DNA of 64,000 bases, taken from Parietichytrium sp. I65-24A (taxonomy: Eukaryota > Sar > Bigyra > Thraustochytrida > Thraustochytriidae). The position numbers were made by a program, and so were the translations under genes. Location of the stretch: assembly GCA_012862575.1 (NCBI GenBank), contig BLSF01000033.1, forward strand, positions 62,001-126,000, read 5' to 3'. Shown piece by piece: positions 1 through 10,158 of this stretch. The notes under the pieces were generated by a model. The model saw only the letters and a program-made list of their open reading frames with translations. It ran no database searches and had not been told where the DNA came from. Numbering within the stretch: position 1 is the first letter of the stretch; each line of letters starts with the position of its first letter.

Positions 1-58
1 AGGAAAGAGGAAAGAGAAAAGAGAAAAGAAGAAAAGAGAAAAGAGGAAAGAGAGAGGC
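1..58. repeat. Purine-rich A/G low-complexity tract
   Basis: An irregular run of GAAA, GGAAA and AGAG units occupies the first 58 bases and stops about 100 bases before the first gene. It may be part of that gene's promoter, since polypurine tracts are common there, but nothing in the sequence proves this. Confidence 0.6.
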
Positions 59-156
59 AGTCGCCTTTGTTTGTGGTCTTTGGTGGCACCGGAGCAAGTG
101 GCAAAGGTGAGAGGAAGCAGGGATCTGACAAGTTTCGGAAGCGCGCGGGGCTCAAA

Positions 157-568
157 ATGGTGCACAACAAGCCGCCTCGCCAGGCGGTCAAGAAGGCGCT
201 CAAGGCGAACGTGCCCCCTGGCAACAAGATTGGGTCGAAAGTGGATCTCCTGGTAGGTGGCTCGTGAGAAGCTGGTTTGGAGGTGGTTGCGGTGGCTCGG
301 TGTGCTGACGGCGTGCTGACGGTGTACTCGACAGGTTTATACGGATTATTTGATGTTTATGCGAGCACTGGCGGAAGAGTCTAGTCTTCTGGCTGCCAGA
401 GCCGGAGACACGAAGGTCAGCAGTGAGCACATTGAGGAAGCGTCCAAGGTAGGTGACATGCAAGTTGGTGGAAAGAGAGAGAAGTGCATGCTTTGCTAAT
501 TTTTTTGTTTGTTTTGTTGTTTGCGATGCCGGCGAACGCAGATCGTGTTGAAGCGTTTTCGTGGCTGA
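157..568 (+). CDS. CENPW: CENP-W-like histone-fold centromere protein (3 exons)
   Basis: Exons 157..252, 335..448 and 542..568 join in frame to give a 78-residue protein ending in FRG then TGA. Introns of 82 and 93 bp both begin GTAGGT and end in AG. A short basic N-terminus is followed by a single histone fold. The run from DLLVYTDYL through LAEES to VLKRFRG follows human CENP-W closely (DLLVHLNCL, LAEEA, VILKKSRG), and both proteins are under 90 residues. CENP-W pairs with CENP-T to form a DNA-binding histone-fold dimer in the inner kinetochore. The identification rests on length, the C-terminal motif and the fold pattern; another small archaeal-type histone-fold subunit is a less likely alternative. 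No CENP-T candidate lies in this window. Confidence 0.8.
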
Positions 569-879
569 TGCATGGATGACAGGCCAGTCTTGTTGCCGCT
601 CTGTAACTCTCTGCTTTTGCACCGGTAGTTCGAATAGTTTGTGTATATAATAAACATATCATCTATTGTCCGTTTCATTTTCCGCACTCCGAGTCGAAGC
701 ACTTGCCCAACCTAACCGGGGAAATGAAACAAGCAATCTGCGTCTGCAAAACAAAAGAGAAAAAAACAATCCAACACTAAAGATCATCTTCTGGCATCAC
801 TTCGTCTTCCTCGGATCTACCGGGTCGTCGCTAATGATATTGGTGATATGAAAGAAAGCTAGCAGATATATATTTGTTT
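569..879. other. Convergent 3' intergenic region
   Basis: This gap separates the 3' ends of the CENP-W-like gene and the epimerase gene. It carries AT-rich stretches such as TGTATATAATAAAC near 640-655 that could serve 3'-end formation. No credible coding sequence was seen. Confidence 0.5.
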
Positions 880-1923
880 TTACTTGAGGGAGTCGAGGGA
901 CTCGGTGGACTGAGTAACGATCTTGGAGCTGGAGTAATCCTCCTCAACTCCAGCAGCCTTCTTTGCCTCAATCTGCTGCTGGATCCAGTCCATAGTGAGC
1001 TTAAGGCCATCCTCGAGCTTGATGCTTGGAGCCCATGCGAGAACCTCCTTGATGAGGGTGTTGTCGGAGTTGCGGCCCTTCACTCCCTCTGGTCCAGGGA
1101 TGTGCTTCTTTGGGATCTCCTTGGAGGCGAGCTTGAGAACCATGTCAGCCATCTGATTCATGGAGACCATCTCGTCGGATCCCAAGTTGATTGGCTCCTT
1201 AAAGTCGGAGTTCATCAGGCGGAGGATACCCTCAACGCAGTCATCAATGTACATGAAGGAGCGGGTCTGCTCTCCGTTGCCCCAGATCTCAAATTCCTTG
1301 TCAGACACAAGAGCCTTGCGGCAGAATGCAGCAGGAGCCTTCTCGCGACCACCAGTCCAGGTACCGTGTGGTCCGTAGACGTTGTGGAAGCGAGCGATGC
1401 GGACCTCGAAGCCGAAGTCGCGTCCGTAGTGCATAGCGAGCTCCTCGGAAGCGAGCTTCTCGAGTCCGTAAGCATCCTGTGGCTTTGCTGGCCATGCATC
1501 GGACTCCTTGAGGCCTGGGTTGGCTGGGTCCTCCTGCTTGGACTCGTTGTACACGCAGGCAGAGGATGCGTAGAACATCTTCTTGCATCCAGCACGGCGA
1601 GCAGCCTCCACCATGTTGAAGCTGATCATGGTGTTGTTGTAGAAGAGCACAGAATGGTTGGACTGGATGAAGCCCATGCCTCCCATGTCTGCGGCGAGGT
1701 TGTACACCTCCTGGCAGCCCTCAGTTGCAGCAATGCAGTTTGCGAGGTTGCGGAGATCAAGGAGCTTGAACTCATCGCAAAACTCCTTCTCCTCGAAGAA
1801 CTCCTGCTTCTTCCAGTCGACAGCGACGACGTAGCGTCCCATCTCCTTGAGCTTCTTGCCGAGGTGGGCGGCGATGAAGCCGCCAGCACCAGTCACGCAG
1901 ACCTTGATCTGATTTTCAGTCAT
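880..1923 (-). CDS. GME: GDP-mannose 3,5-epimerase
   Basis: This intronless gene encodes 347 residues of the extended short-chain dehydrogenase family. The enzyme converts GDP-D-mannose to GDP-L-galactose, feeding ascorbate synthesis and cell-wall or matrix polysaccharides; it acts in the cytosol. The NAD-binding motif GAGGFI lies at residues 12-17. Catalytic Cys sits in SSACVY (C123), the Tyr/Lys pair in YGLEK (Y152, K156), and the GGREKAPAAFCRKA segment is intact. The motifs NLAADMGGMGFIQSNHSV and GSDEMVSMNQM match plant GME almost residue for residue. Length is slightly below the roughly 377 residues of Arabidopsis GME, the difference being at the ends. The start is the first ATG, directly before the conserved Rossmann strand. 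The presence of GME supports an archaeplastid host. Confidence 0.97.
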   Translation of the reverse strand: MTENQIKVCVTGAGGFIAAHLGKKLKEMGRYVVAVDWKKQEFFEEKEFCDEFKLLDLRNLANCIAATEGCQEVYNLAADMGGMGFIQSNHSVLFYNNTMISFNMVEAARRAGCKKMFYASSACVYNESKQEDPANPGLKESDAWPAKPQDAYGLEKLASEELAMHYGRDFGFEVRIARFHNVYGPHGTWTGGREKAPAAFCRKALVSDKEFEIWGNGEQTRSFMYIDDCVEGILRLMNSDFKEPINLGSDEMVSMNQMADMVLKLASKEIPKKHIPGPEGVKGRNSDNTLIKEVLAWAPSIKLEDGLKLTMDWIQQQIEAKKAAGVEEDYSSSKIVTQSTESLDSLK

Positions 1924-4900
1924 CTTTCTTGCTATTCCTTCGAATCCTACCAGCCCGCATTCAGTTGCCGTTCATTCATCCATCGACCAAGCACACAATT
2001 GTCAGCTACCCATCTACCCGATTCTCTATACCCCATCGGCTCCATCTGCATCTTCCAGATCACCACCACCGACCATCCACCACCCAGCGTCTCCTTCGCC
2101 GACCCCAGGGCAATCATGAGTTCGCGCCCTGTGTCTGCCAATCGACCGACGCCCTTTCGCTTTCGCACATGCCATGGCCTTTCCTTCATTCATTCATTCA
2201 TACATTCCATCCTTCCTTCGCATCTGTGCTTTCTATCCAAACGCAATCACTCACCTTGTCAACCTGTTGTCCTTTCGGGGTCTGCCTCTCTCCTCTCCTC
2301 ACCTCTTCACCTCCAGTTCCCGCAGCCCTCCTACCCTAGTCCCACCTACCGATTCGCCTACCACCCGCGCCCTCTATCTTTCCCCGGTCTTAAGCATTCG
2401 CTACGCAATTCCTTAAATGAGCTCATTCTGGCTGGCTAGCCGCTGCCTAGCCGGATGTACCGCAGGCCTAGGAGAGGGGATAGCAACCCGGTTTTACGTA
2501 ATATGTGGTAAGGGATGTTATGGAAGGGATAGAGATGGCTACGCCAAGCTGGCAAAAGATCCGACTTTGCCCAAATGACAGAGACATTTTCGTTATCCTA
2601 TTTTTTTTTACATTTAGGAGATAGGAGATGAGATGAGATGTATGAGATGAGATGGAGAAAAGATGAGAATTTAGAAGAACACAAGAATCAGAATCCGGAA
2701 TTTTAAAAAAGACAAAGCTCAACTGCTCGATCCCCCATCGTCCAAGCTGTGCACCCGTCCAAGTTACATGCATGCTGTACACCTGGCCGACCGATGCACT
2801 AGTGCTTTTTTCATCGCGAGCCCAGCCCCGCGTCCCACGCCGAAGATGAGTTTGCTCCACAAAAATCTATGATCATTTGATTGAATGAATGAATGAATGC
2901 GAGATAATCCCACGCATCTTGTCATTTACAATGCCAAGAGTTACGGCCGAAACCTCCGAGCAACGTTTGCTGGAAGCAGAGAAGGAGAGAAGGAAAAGGC
3001 TTACAAGTCGGAGCGCAAGAAGCCAAGGAGACAGTGTGGAGACAGTGGGCCATGCATCTCCAACTTTCAGTTCGACTTTCAAAAGGGATTCAAGGGTGTA
3101 AGCTTATAGCCGATGATAGTCAATGATGCACCACTCTAGCTCTACTAGAATGCATGCCTTGGCATCGATCGTGACTTTCGTTCTGTTCATGACACCTTTT
3201 CGTGAATGAATTCTGACGAATCTGAGCTCCTTCTTTCATCAGCCGCTCGGCGCTCTCATCTTCAACTGTACTCGTAACTTACTGTGTGTGAGCAATACTT
3301 GCTGACAGTTGACAGCTCGGGTGTTTCGCGCTGGACACGGGACGAAAACAGATCACTCACGTCCACCTAAATTCTACACATTGGCCGGGACTCTGTCTCT
3401 CTGTCTGGAGACGACGCGGACGAAAGAAGGATAACACTACTAATACAGAGGACTCAGTACGCTCGCATGCTTGGCTGCCAAGTGATAAGAGGTGAAAGGA
3501 GATGAAAAGAGATGAGGTGTCCAGGGGTCCCAGCTTCCAAGCTCGCTCCAGGTGCCAATCGCCATTGTGAGATCAATTTGATTGATTGAAGCAGAAGCGT
3601 GGATTGAAAAAATAAAAGCATTCAACTCAGTGATTCAACTATACAACTTTTGAAGGCAGCTAAACTGATTTCTCACAAGACCGAAACGTGCGGTCACAGC
3701 TACAATCTCTCGTGTTACAGCTAGCTAAATCCTAAATAATAAATCTTACTGTTAATATACTAGCACTCCACTCCGAAGCCATCTACGGCTAGTTAACTTG
3801 GGGCTAATAGACTCCGAAAGTGGCTCCATCTTTGATAATTTTTCTTCACTAGTAAGTTCAAAATTCAAATAATTTCTGAATTCTGCAAATGTTAACTGTA
3901 AACTTTGGTCATGAAGGGAGACTTGGGCTTACTCAGATGGCCTCCCCCTCTCTTCCTCTTCCTCTTTCTTAGTACTCGAGTATTAGTACCCTTTCGTTTC
4001 CTTTGTCTTCTTGGAGTCAGTCAGCGATGCTCAGCGTACAGTTTAGCTAGTGCACAACTTCTATACTTCTGATCTCAACAACAAAGGGTAACACAGACGG
4101 GACACAACACATTGCTCTCTTCGACGCTGAAGAATGCTGAAGAGCGCTTAGACTCCTTCCAAGTTGCGCTTGCGCTGAGCGTCTCAGCCTGAGCGGAGTT
4201 TCGAATTTTTCGAATAACAGAATATAGCAGAATAGCTAGCTGGCAGTTTCGCTGTGCACACTCTGGCTGAGCTGAGGCAGCTGAGGCTGTCTCAGTTGAA
4301 ATCAACTGACAAACTTCCGATGTTTGTCGGAGCCTCCTGGAGGTACGATTGTGCTTTTCTTTTACCTCTTCAGAAATTCAGAATTCACAGTCAGTGAATT
4401 CACTGTCAGGTTAATTTTTAAATTAGAAAAGCTTCAGCAGATGCATGCGCAGTGAAGCGTTTGCTGTGCGGAAGGCGAGTTGGCAGGAATGCGATGTGGA
4501 TGGTCAATCGATCAACTTGAACCTCCCATGCTGAACGGTAAATGAACTCCCCCTTCGTCGACGATGCTTCTTCGATGCTTGGCATGCGAGTAAGGAGTCG
4601 GATGAGATAAAAGCGTGCTCGAGCATATCCGTGATCGAATACTGCAGTCCTTCTCGTACAGCCTGTATTGCAGTGACAACGCCTCTGGGCTTTGAGATGA
4701 TTGAGGAAGAAACCGACCGTGTGGTCCGTCCGTGCCACGGTGTGGGAGACGTTGCCCGCGTAAAGTTCCAGCGGAGGTGAATGACAGTGAGCAGCTGTAA
4801 CCCCTGCCATAGTGGGTGGCACAAAGTGGCTCCGGAATGGACTACTGGAGCCAGTCATGCGCACTTCAAGTAAGCGGTCGCGCATTACATCACCTCTGTT

Positions 4901-5623
4901 TCCGCTCATCTGCCCGCACTGCCGAGATGAAAACTCTTGACGGATCTCGGCGTCCTTGCGCTGCGAGGCACTGGCTCGGGAAACCGCCGCAAATCTTGAA
5001 GGCGAACGACTCCGACAGCCAAAAAAAGAAATGCTGTAACGAATATGTGCATCGTGACTTCTCTCCAGCGTAGCCAGCGTAGACGATCTGCTGTGATGCT
5101 TCATACCACTTCCTTCAACCTTCGAAGAAGATCATGAAATCTACATTGGGAAGAGAGATAGATGTCCTCCCACAGTCGCTAATGCTGCGATTCTTTAACT
5201 CACAGCCAACATCAGTCAACCGTTGATGAGATGAGAACGGAGATTGAGCGAGATTCAACTGCAAGAATGCGAATTTGACGCTTTCTTTTGTTTGCAGCAG
5301 CCGAAAAAAGTTGTTGTAAATTATTTTGTGGTTGCAATTTTAAATTTAGTGACAATGAGTTGTGAGACACAGTAAAAAGTGCAGTGCTCCCTCCTCTCTC
5401 CCAACTTTTGAAAACGTCTGAAACGCGAACGCCAACATGCATTTTTGATACACCGTTTTTCAGGTCTCAACGCTCGCTTGTAAAGGAGTGCATTGTCCGT
5501 TCTAATTTCTTCAAGTCATGGTCGAAGCGTGGTCCGCCTCAAGGTTGACAGTCAGTTCAAGTTTACACTTCTGGAGAGCTGGTGCCCCCCACATACTCCC
5601 GCCGGAAGAACCGCCACAGACCT
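1924..5623. other. Long gene-poor region upstream of GME
   Basis: About 3.7 kb without a gene I can defend. Bases 1924-2440 are pyrimidine-rich with CATT repeats and look like the GME promoter and leader. Bases 3100-5450 are AT-richer with many short dyads, for example gaattcac/gtgaattc at 4381-4401, and CTGAG/CTCAG repeats at 4180-4300. The longest open frame, 4418..5104 on the minus strand (228 codons), has no recognisable domain and a composition unlike neighbouring proteins. Old unrecognised repeats are possible. Confidence 0.5.
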
Positions 5624-6118
5624 TCACACAAACTCCTGGTGGATCTGGATATTGAACAAACAGGAAGGCAGAGCAGAAAACTCCGCTCGCACAGAGCATC
5701 GGATGCCAAGATTCGCGAGCACTCCGCGGATCAGTCCGCACGGAATAATGAGAAACTTTTTCGCTTCGTTCACTGAATTCTCGTCCTTGTAGTCCACATC
5801 AATCCCTGCCACCCACTGGTGATTATTATCGTGCAGCACAAACGTCCCGCGGTGGTTCGTCTGCAGCTTGTCCACGTTCTTTCCGAACACGGCTGTCCAC
5901 ATATCCTTACACAGAAATTTGACCACATCCAGAGTGCTCGAAAACTTGGCGTAATTCTTCGCGAAACGCTCCGCAAACTTGTACCCGATTTGGAATCCCA
6001 GCACCTCCAACTTGCTGAAGTCCTCTTTACTGGAATAACAGCGCACCATCTCCTGCGTCAGCAGCTGATACGCAAACCCTGACATTTGCCCGCTGGCCTT
6101 TCCCGCCACGCCACTCAT
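5624..6118 (-). CDS. TRAPPC6: TRAPP complex subunit TRAPPC6 / Trs33
   Basis: A 164-residue protein of the Bet3/TRAPPC family. TRAPPC6/Trs33 is a core subunit of TRAPP, the multisubunit exchange factor for Rab1/Ypt1-type GTPases in ER-to-Golgi and Golgi traffic. The order of conserved segments fits the family: an N-terminal helix with LLTQEMVRCY, GFQIGYKFAERF, then FLCKDMWTAVFGKNVDKLQTNHRG, and a C-terminal CGLIRGVLANLG. The last two are hallmarks of TRAPPC6 rather than TRAPPC3 or TRAPPC5. I chose the ATG at 6118 because the upstream extension in the same frame is basic, lacks homology and is not needed for the fold; the extended version would start near 6205. Length matches animal and fungal relatives. 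Confidence 0.9.
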   Translation of the reverse strand: MSGVAGKASGQMSGFAYQLLTQEMVRCYSSKEDFSKLEVLGFQIGYKFAERFAKNYAKFSSTLDVVKFLCKDMWTAVFGKNVDKLQTNHRGTFVLHDNNHQWVAGIDVDYKDENSVNEAKKFLIIPCGLIRGVLANLGIRCSVRAEFSALPSCLFNIQIHQEFV

Positions 6119-6653
6119 GACTACTTCCTCCCTTCTTTCTGGAATACCTCTGTCTCTAACCCTGCGCCGTTCTTCTTGTCTCCCTTGTTTCCGAGACCGA
6201 AACAATTAACTCTCCCAAGTCTCGTAAAGTTTCAAGTTTAAATTAAATTGGTCTCGAAACTCTCTGTCCTTACACTCCGTCTCTCGTGTTCCAAACAGGG
6301 TCAAGAATCAGGAGTGCGAATTGTGAAAGAGAAAAGACAAAAGAGAAAAGAGAGCTCCACTCTAGATGTAAACCAAGGTTGCTCTGCGTCCCGGGGCGCT
6401 TTTAAGTTATTTACTATTCACTCTGCTAGCTATGAAATCTAGCCCAGAAGGTGCGCGAGGACACTGGGACAAACGAACGTCCGTCCTCACGTGACACTGA
6501 ATAAGGGACTGCTATTGATTTGGATTGAGAGAGAGTAGGAAAAGAATGGATTCTGGGCCTTGAAAATGATTCTTTTTCGTTCTATGGACTCTCTGGACCT
6601 TGACAGAGATTCTTGAATGTTCCCTATTATTTACTATTAGACGACACCAGAAC
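6119..6653. other. Intergenic region between TRAPPC6 and the piggyBac/YqaJ gene
   Basis: It holds the TRAPPC6 promoter side and the 3' flank of the transposon-like gene. Repeated short phrases occur (TTATTTACTATT near 6409 and 6627; ATTCT...GGACTCTCTGGACCTTGA around 6570-6610). Several TTAA tetranucleotides, the target site of piggyBac elements, are present, but I could not define terminal inverted repeats. Confidence 0.4.
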
Positions 6654-9650
6654 TCACGTGTTGATGCAATGCTCGAGTCGATCTTGTGTGTGCCACATGT
6701 TAAAGCATGATGTAATGTTCCTCGAACCCTTTCTGATTTGTGTGTGCAGTGGGACGCGGCATATTTGGCACTTTGTTGTAGTCCAAACTCCGCACATTAC
6801 ACAACTTTTTTGAATCGAAGCCACCTTTTGTGTCCCATTTCCAGCTACACTGCGCAAGCCAAACTTGCATGAGTCGTGCACGCCAGTGAGACGGAGGGCT
6901 TTGAGAGTCGGGTTCTTGTTGAAGTGTTTCAACCTGGCTTGGAACTTTTTCGGCATTTCCTTCAGGAGCTCCTCAACCTCATCGCTTCGAGGACGCTTAT
7001 TTGGTCGCCCAGAGTCCAGCTCTTGTGCGATACTACTCCCAGAATCTGCAAGGTTATCGGTCCCCTGCATGTCGCGCATTCGCTTCATCTTGAGTCCTTT
7101 GAGGAGGAGTTCCTCCATCAGGTCCCAAGTGAAGTTCTGGAGCGGCTCAACCTCGTTTAGCGCGTTGCGCAGCGTCTGAATCTTCTCGATGGTAAAAGTC
7201 TGACCATTGTCACGATAGTGGCAGAGCATGCGGTGTGCCACAAAGGAATTGCTCACCATGTGCTTCAAGCCCCGGAGGACCACTTTCTGGTCAATGTCGA
7301 TCCGCGAGTCTGCTGAACCAGACACCCGCTGCACGTATCGTGTCGTGCCATCAATTCCACCTTTCATCGTGTTGTAGAAGGTCTGCACATAAGCCTTAAA
7401 GATTTTGATGGGGGGAAGAGGCCCGTTAGCTTTAATTTGCTTTGCAACTGCTCTCCAAAGCTTGAAGTGCGACTTCAAGATTGGAATTGCCTCTCTGAAA
7501 GCCTCCGGGATTTCGGGGACAGGCGTGTTCGGTTCCAGCGACTTGTGAGCCCAGTCCAGCAGTGGCCTGTACTGGTCGATGGCGTCAATGTAGTTCTCCC
7601 GGACGGTCTCGCTGACTTCCACAAAGCAACAATACTTGATTGCTTGCTTGTCAGCCACAACCAAAATGCAGTTCAGACTAGTCACCGCTGCTTGTTGCAA
7701 TATTTGCCCACGCCAGGCCCAAGGCACAGCCTCCCACCAGGCGTCGTCTCCAACTTTACAAGAGAAGTACTTCCCTCTATTGAGTGCGATTCTGTTGGCA
7801 GCCTCGATGAGGTCCAAAGAAACGCGAGTTTTAATCCCAATCGACACATGCTCTGGAGTAGTGTTCACAGCTGCACTCGGCCTGCTGACGGAAGCGATTC
7901 CGTCCGGAGAGACACCAAGGTACGGGTAGACTTTGCTCGCAAGCAAGCCAACCTCGAAGAGCTGGTGGCACCACGGCAGCTTTTGTATTCCTCTGAACAC
8001 CTTGGACTTGTTCATAGAACCCGACTTCATTGCTGGAGTCGACAAGCCCCTCTTGGAGAACCAAGACCCTGCTAGCTTCGCAGCAATTCTCGTATTTGTC
8101 GCCCCCGTCAGGGAAGGGAAACTTTCATCGTCGGGTGTCTCAGCCATGTCCAGACTTTCGTCGTCCTGCTCATGTTCGTCGTTTTCCTCGTTCTCGTCTG
8201 CGGCACTTTCATCGTCTGTGTACTCTTCATAAGTGAGAGCTGTAGTATCCAAAGGCACTTGCTCCACCACGTGTACATCCTCCGCAGTCACTTCGTTGCC
8301 TTTCACTAGATATTGCCGCGCACAGTCGTGCAGTCGGGCAAGTGCACCACCGCTCGTACCTGTCGTGATAAACTGACGCATGACAAACCAGTCTGCAGTG
8401 CGCTGCGACGCAGTCAAAGGTACCGCCGCTTCCCGGATCTTTTCTTCAGCCTTCGCCTTCTCTTCTTTGTACACCTTACTACTTGAACGCAGCGGCTTGC
8501 CGGGAAAGAATAGTGTACTCGCGCGGACATCACTTGTGACAGCGTGTTTCTTCATGCAGATCGTCTTCCTCATCTCTTCGGCTCTACCAGTTCCAGACTC
8601 CACGAATCGCAAGATTTTCGAGGGACCTTTCACATTTGGGAAGTCTCGAAAAGCGAATGCGTGTATCGTTTCCGCTTTCATAAGGCCATCTCGGTTCACC
8701 AGTACCGTTTTCCGCGCAGTGAAAATTTCACGCCCCATCAGTGAATGGTCCTCTACAATGAGTCCAGGGTCTGAGACGACGAAAGGTGTTGCGCGCTCCA
8801 TGATCTCCTTTGCTTCGTTCGGGGTTCGATCCAAACAGCTCTTCTTAGATCGTGCTGAGCCATAGCGCACTTTTTCGGCAGCAACAGAAAGTCGCATGAA
8901 GGGGTGATCTTGGTTGTCCGTAATCATACAGAACTTGAGAGAACGAGAGATGAGCTGGTAATGCTGCACGTTGTCAATTGACTGTCTCGAGACGGCTTTA
9001 ACACAGCTGAGGATGGTTCGGAACCGCATCTCTGACATGAACTCCTCATTTGATGTCATGTCTCCCTTCACAATCATGCTGGACCTGAGCAACTTCAGAA
9101 GCCGGTCTTTCGTCAGCTCGACTGCCTGGTTCCCGAGATAGATGCCAATGAAGAGCCAGATTTCGTCATCTGTCAGGCGCTTTTCCTTCAAGCCCTCAAT
9201 CTTCTCGTTCACCATGAATTCTACGCAGGCAATCATTGGCTTCGCAATTATCTCAAAGATTCCCAGACGTGAGATAGATCCAAAGTCAGCGTTGGCGCAA
9301 AGCGCTCGTGCTTTAATGTTGTTCATCACATCCTCAAGCTGCGTTTGCACCCGCCTCGCAAAGGTCTTGTTCTCAGCAACATCACTGCACATCAAAACAT
9401 ACTCTTCAGGTTCCTCCAGCAACTCCCATTGCCCGTGCTGCAGCGGAACGAGACCATCTGAAACTGCTCCCTGCACGCTGTTCACTCTTGGTACACTGCT
9501 CGAGGACGAGCTTGAGTGGTGCCTTGGATTGTATGGACAGTTTCGGTGATTCGAACGAGCGTGGTCAGTTTTGAAACACTTTGAACAGTAATCTTTCCCT
9601 GCAACACCACTAGGCCTGTTCCCGCTCTGGTTTGGTTGATCTGCAGCCAT
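6654..9650 (-). CDS. PiggyBac-like transposase fused to a YqaJ-type exonuclease domain
   Basis: An uninterrupted 998-residue frame starting at the first ATG (9650). A CCHC-like knuckle lies at about 22-38 (CSKCFK...HRNCP). Residues about 160-350 resemble the piggyBac N-terminal part, with LTDDEIWLFIGIYLG and MRFRTIL. Residues about 411-709 resemble YqaJ/lambda-exonuclease nucleases: an entry motif with WF, R and ITTGTSGG, then LGVSPDGI, IGIKTR and a WRGQILQQAAVTSL helix. The C-terminus returns to piggyBac: YNTMKGGIDGTTRYV, equivalent to the MGGVD segment with the third catalytic Asp, and a Cys/His zinc ribbon at about 950-987 ending CFNMWHT. Two positions where YqaJ nucleases normally have Glu carry Asn and Gly here, so nuclease activity is doubtful. 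Known of the families: piggyBac elements cut and paste at TTAA. It may be a mobile element gene or a domesticated derivative; element ends were not found. Confidence 0.7.
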   Translation of the reverse strand: MAADQPNQSGNRPSGVAGKDYCSKCFKTDHARSNHRNCPYNPRHHSSSSSSSVPRVNSVQGAVSDGLVPLQHGQWELLEEPEEYVLMCSDVAENKTFARRVQTQLEDVMNNIKARALCANADFGSISRLGIFEIIAKPMIACVEFMVNEKIEGLKEKRLTDDEIWLFIGIYLGNQAVELTKDRLLKLLRSSMIVKGDMTSNEEFMSEMRFRTILSCVKAVSRQSIDNVQHYQLISRSLKFCMITDNQDHPFMRLSVAAEKVRYGSARSKKSCLDRTPNEAKEIMERATPFVVSDPGLIVEDHSLMGREIFTARKTVLVNRDGLMKAETIHAFAFRDFPNVKGPSKILRFVESGTGRAEEMRKTICMKKHAVTSDVRASTLFFPGKPLRSSSKVYKEEKAKAEEKIREAAVPLTASQRTADWFVMRQFITTGTSGGALARLHDCARQYLVKGNEVTAEDVHVVEQVPLDTTALTYEEYTDDESAADENEENDEHEQDDESLDMAETPDDESFPSLTGATNTRIAAKLAGSWFSKRGLSTPAMKSGSMNKSKVFRGIQKLPWCHQLFEVGLLASKVYPYLGVSPDGIASVSRPSAAVNTTPEHVSIGIKTRVSLDLIEAANRIALNRGKYFSCKVGDDAWWEAVPWAWRGQILQQAAVTSLNCILVVADKQAIKYCCFVEVSETVRENYIDAIDQYRPLLDWAHKSLEPNTPVPEIPEAFREAIPILKSHFKLWRAVAKQIKANGPLPPIKIFKAYVQTFYNTMKGGIDGTTRYVQRVSGSADSRIDIDQKVVLRGLKHMVSNSFVAHRMLCHYRDNGQTFTIEKIQTLRNALNEVEPLQNFTWDLMEELLLKGLKMKRMRDMQGTDNLADSGSSIAQELDSGRPNKRPRSDEVEELLKEMPKKFQARLKHFNKNPTLKALRLTGVHDSCKFGLRSVAGNGTQKVASIQKSCVMCGVWTTTKCQICRVPLHTQIRKGSRNITSCFNMWHTQDRLEHCINT

Positions 9651-9743
9651 GGTTAGGCTCCCTCCCTTGTCTCTTGTCTGTAAACACAAATCTGCTTGTT
9701 CCTCAGCAGCAACGTCTTCGCACGCTGTGAAACTCTCGTGCAA

Positions 9744-10158
9744 TGCGCCTCTCCCCGTGTCATCAACTCAGGCCGAAGGAAATTTTCAAATTCACTCTTG
9801 AAAACCCTTGATTGAAACATGTAACTCAGCTAGGGCAAAAACGGACCAATTCTGAGTAAATTTACTCACTTTGGGGCCAATCCAGGGGATGTTCACGAAC
9901 ATAATAAGGTTATCATGAGTAAATTTACTCACTTTAGGTCAAGCGGGATAAATAAAAAAATGTTGAACTGCAAGCGGGATATAGGCGAATCGGTAGATGC
10001 TGGAACCCGACGCGAGTGGACTCTGGAAGAAATGGAATGGAGTGGAACCGAAACGAGATGAATGTTTGTAAAATTTAAATTATTGCAATGGCATTTGTCG
10101 AGTGAATACGTGTGATGCCATCGATTAACGAAATACGGCGCGAAATAATTAATGTGGT
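9744..10158. other. Intergenic region with tandem palindromes
   Basis: This gap lies upstream of the piggyBac/YqaJ gene and downstream of the C2CD5-like gene. Its main feature is a duplicated 16-base palindrome, listed separately. No coding sequence was seen. Confidence 0.5.
9853..9931. promoter_or_regulatory. Two identical 16-bp palindromes, TGAGTAAATTTACTCA
   Basis: A perfect palindrome occurs at 9853-9868 and again at 9916-9931. The starts are 63 bases apart and both copies are followed by CTTT. They lie about 200-280 bp upstream of the ATG at 9650. Perfect symmetry and duplication suggest binding of a dimeric protein; the half-site TGAGTAA resembles bZIP (AP-1-like) half-sites. The regulatory role is inference. 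Confidence 0.45.

Noticed and set aside
874-2439. A 521-codon open frame on the plus strand
   Set aside because: It is antisense to the GDP-mannose epimerase over most of its length; its Leu/Val-rich composition follows from the codons of the true gene, and the rest is low-complexity leader.
4418-5104. A 228-codon open frame on the minus strand
   Set aside because: No domain, no repeated pattern and His/Ser/Arg-rich composition unlike neighbouring genes; kept as unexplained sequence only.
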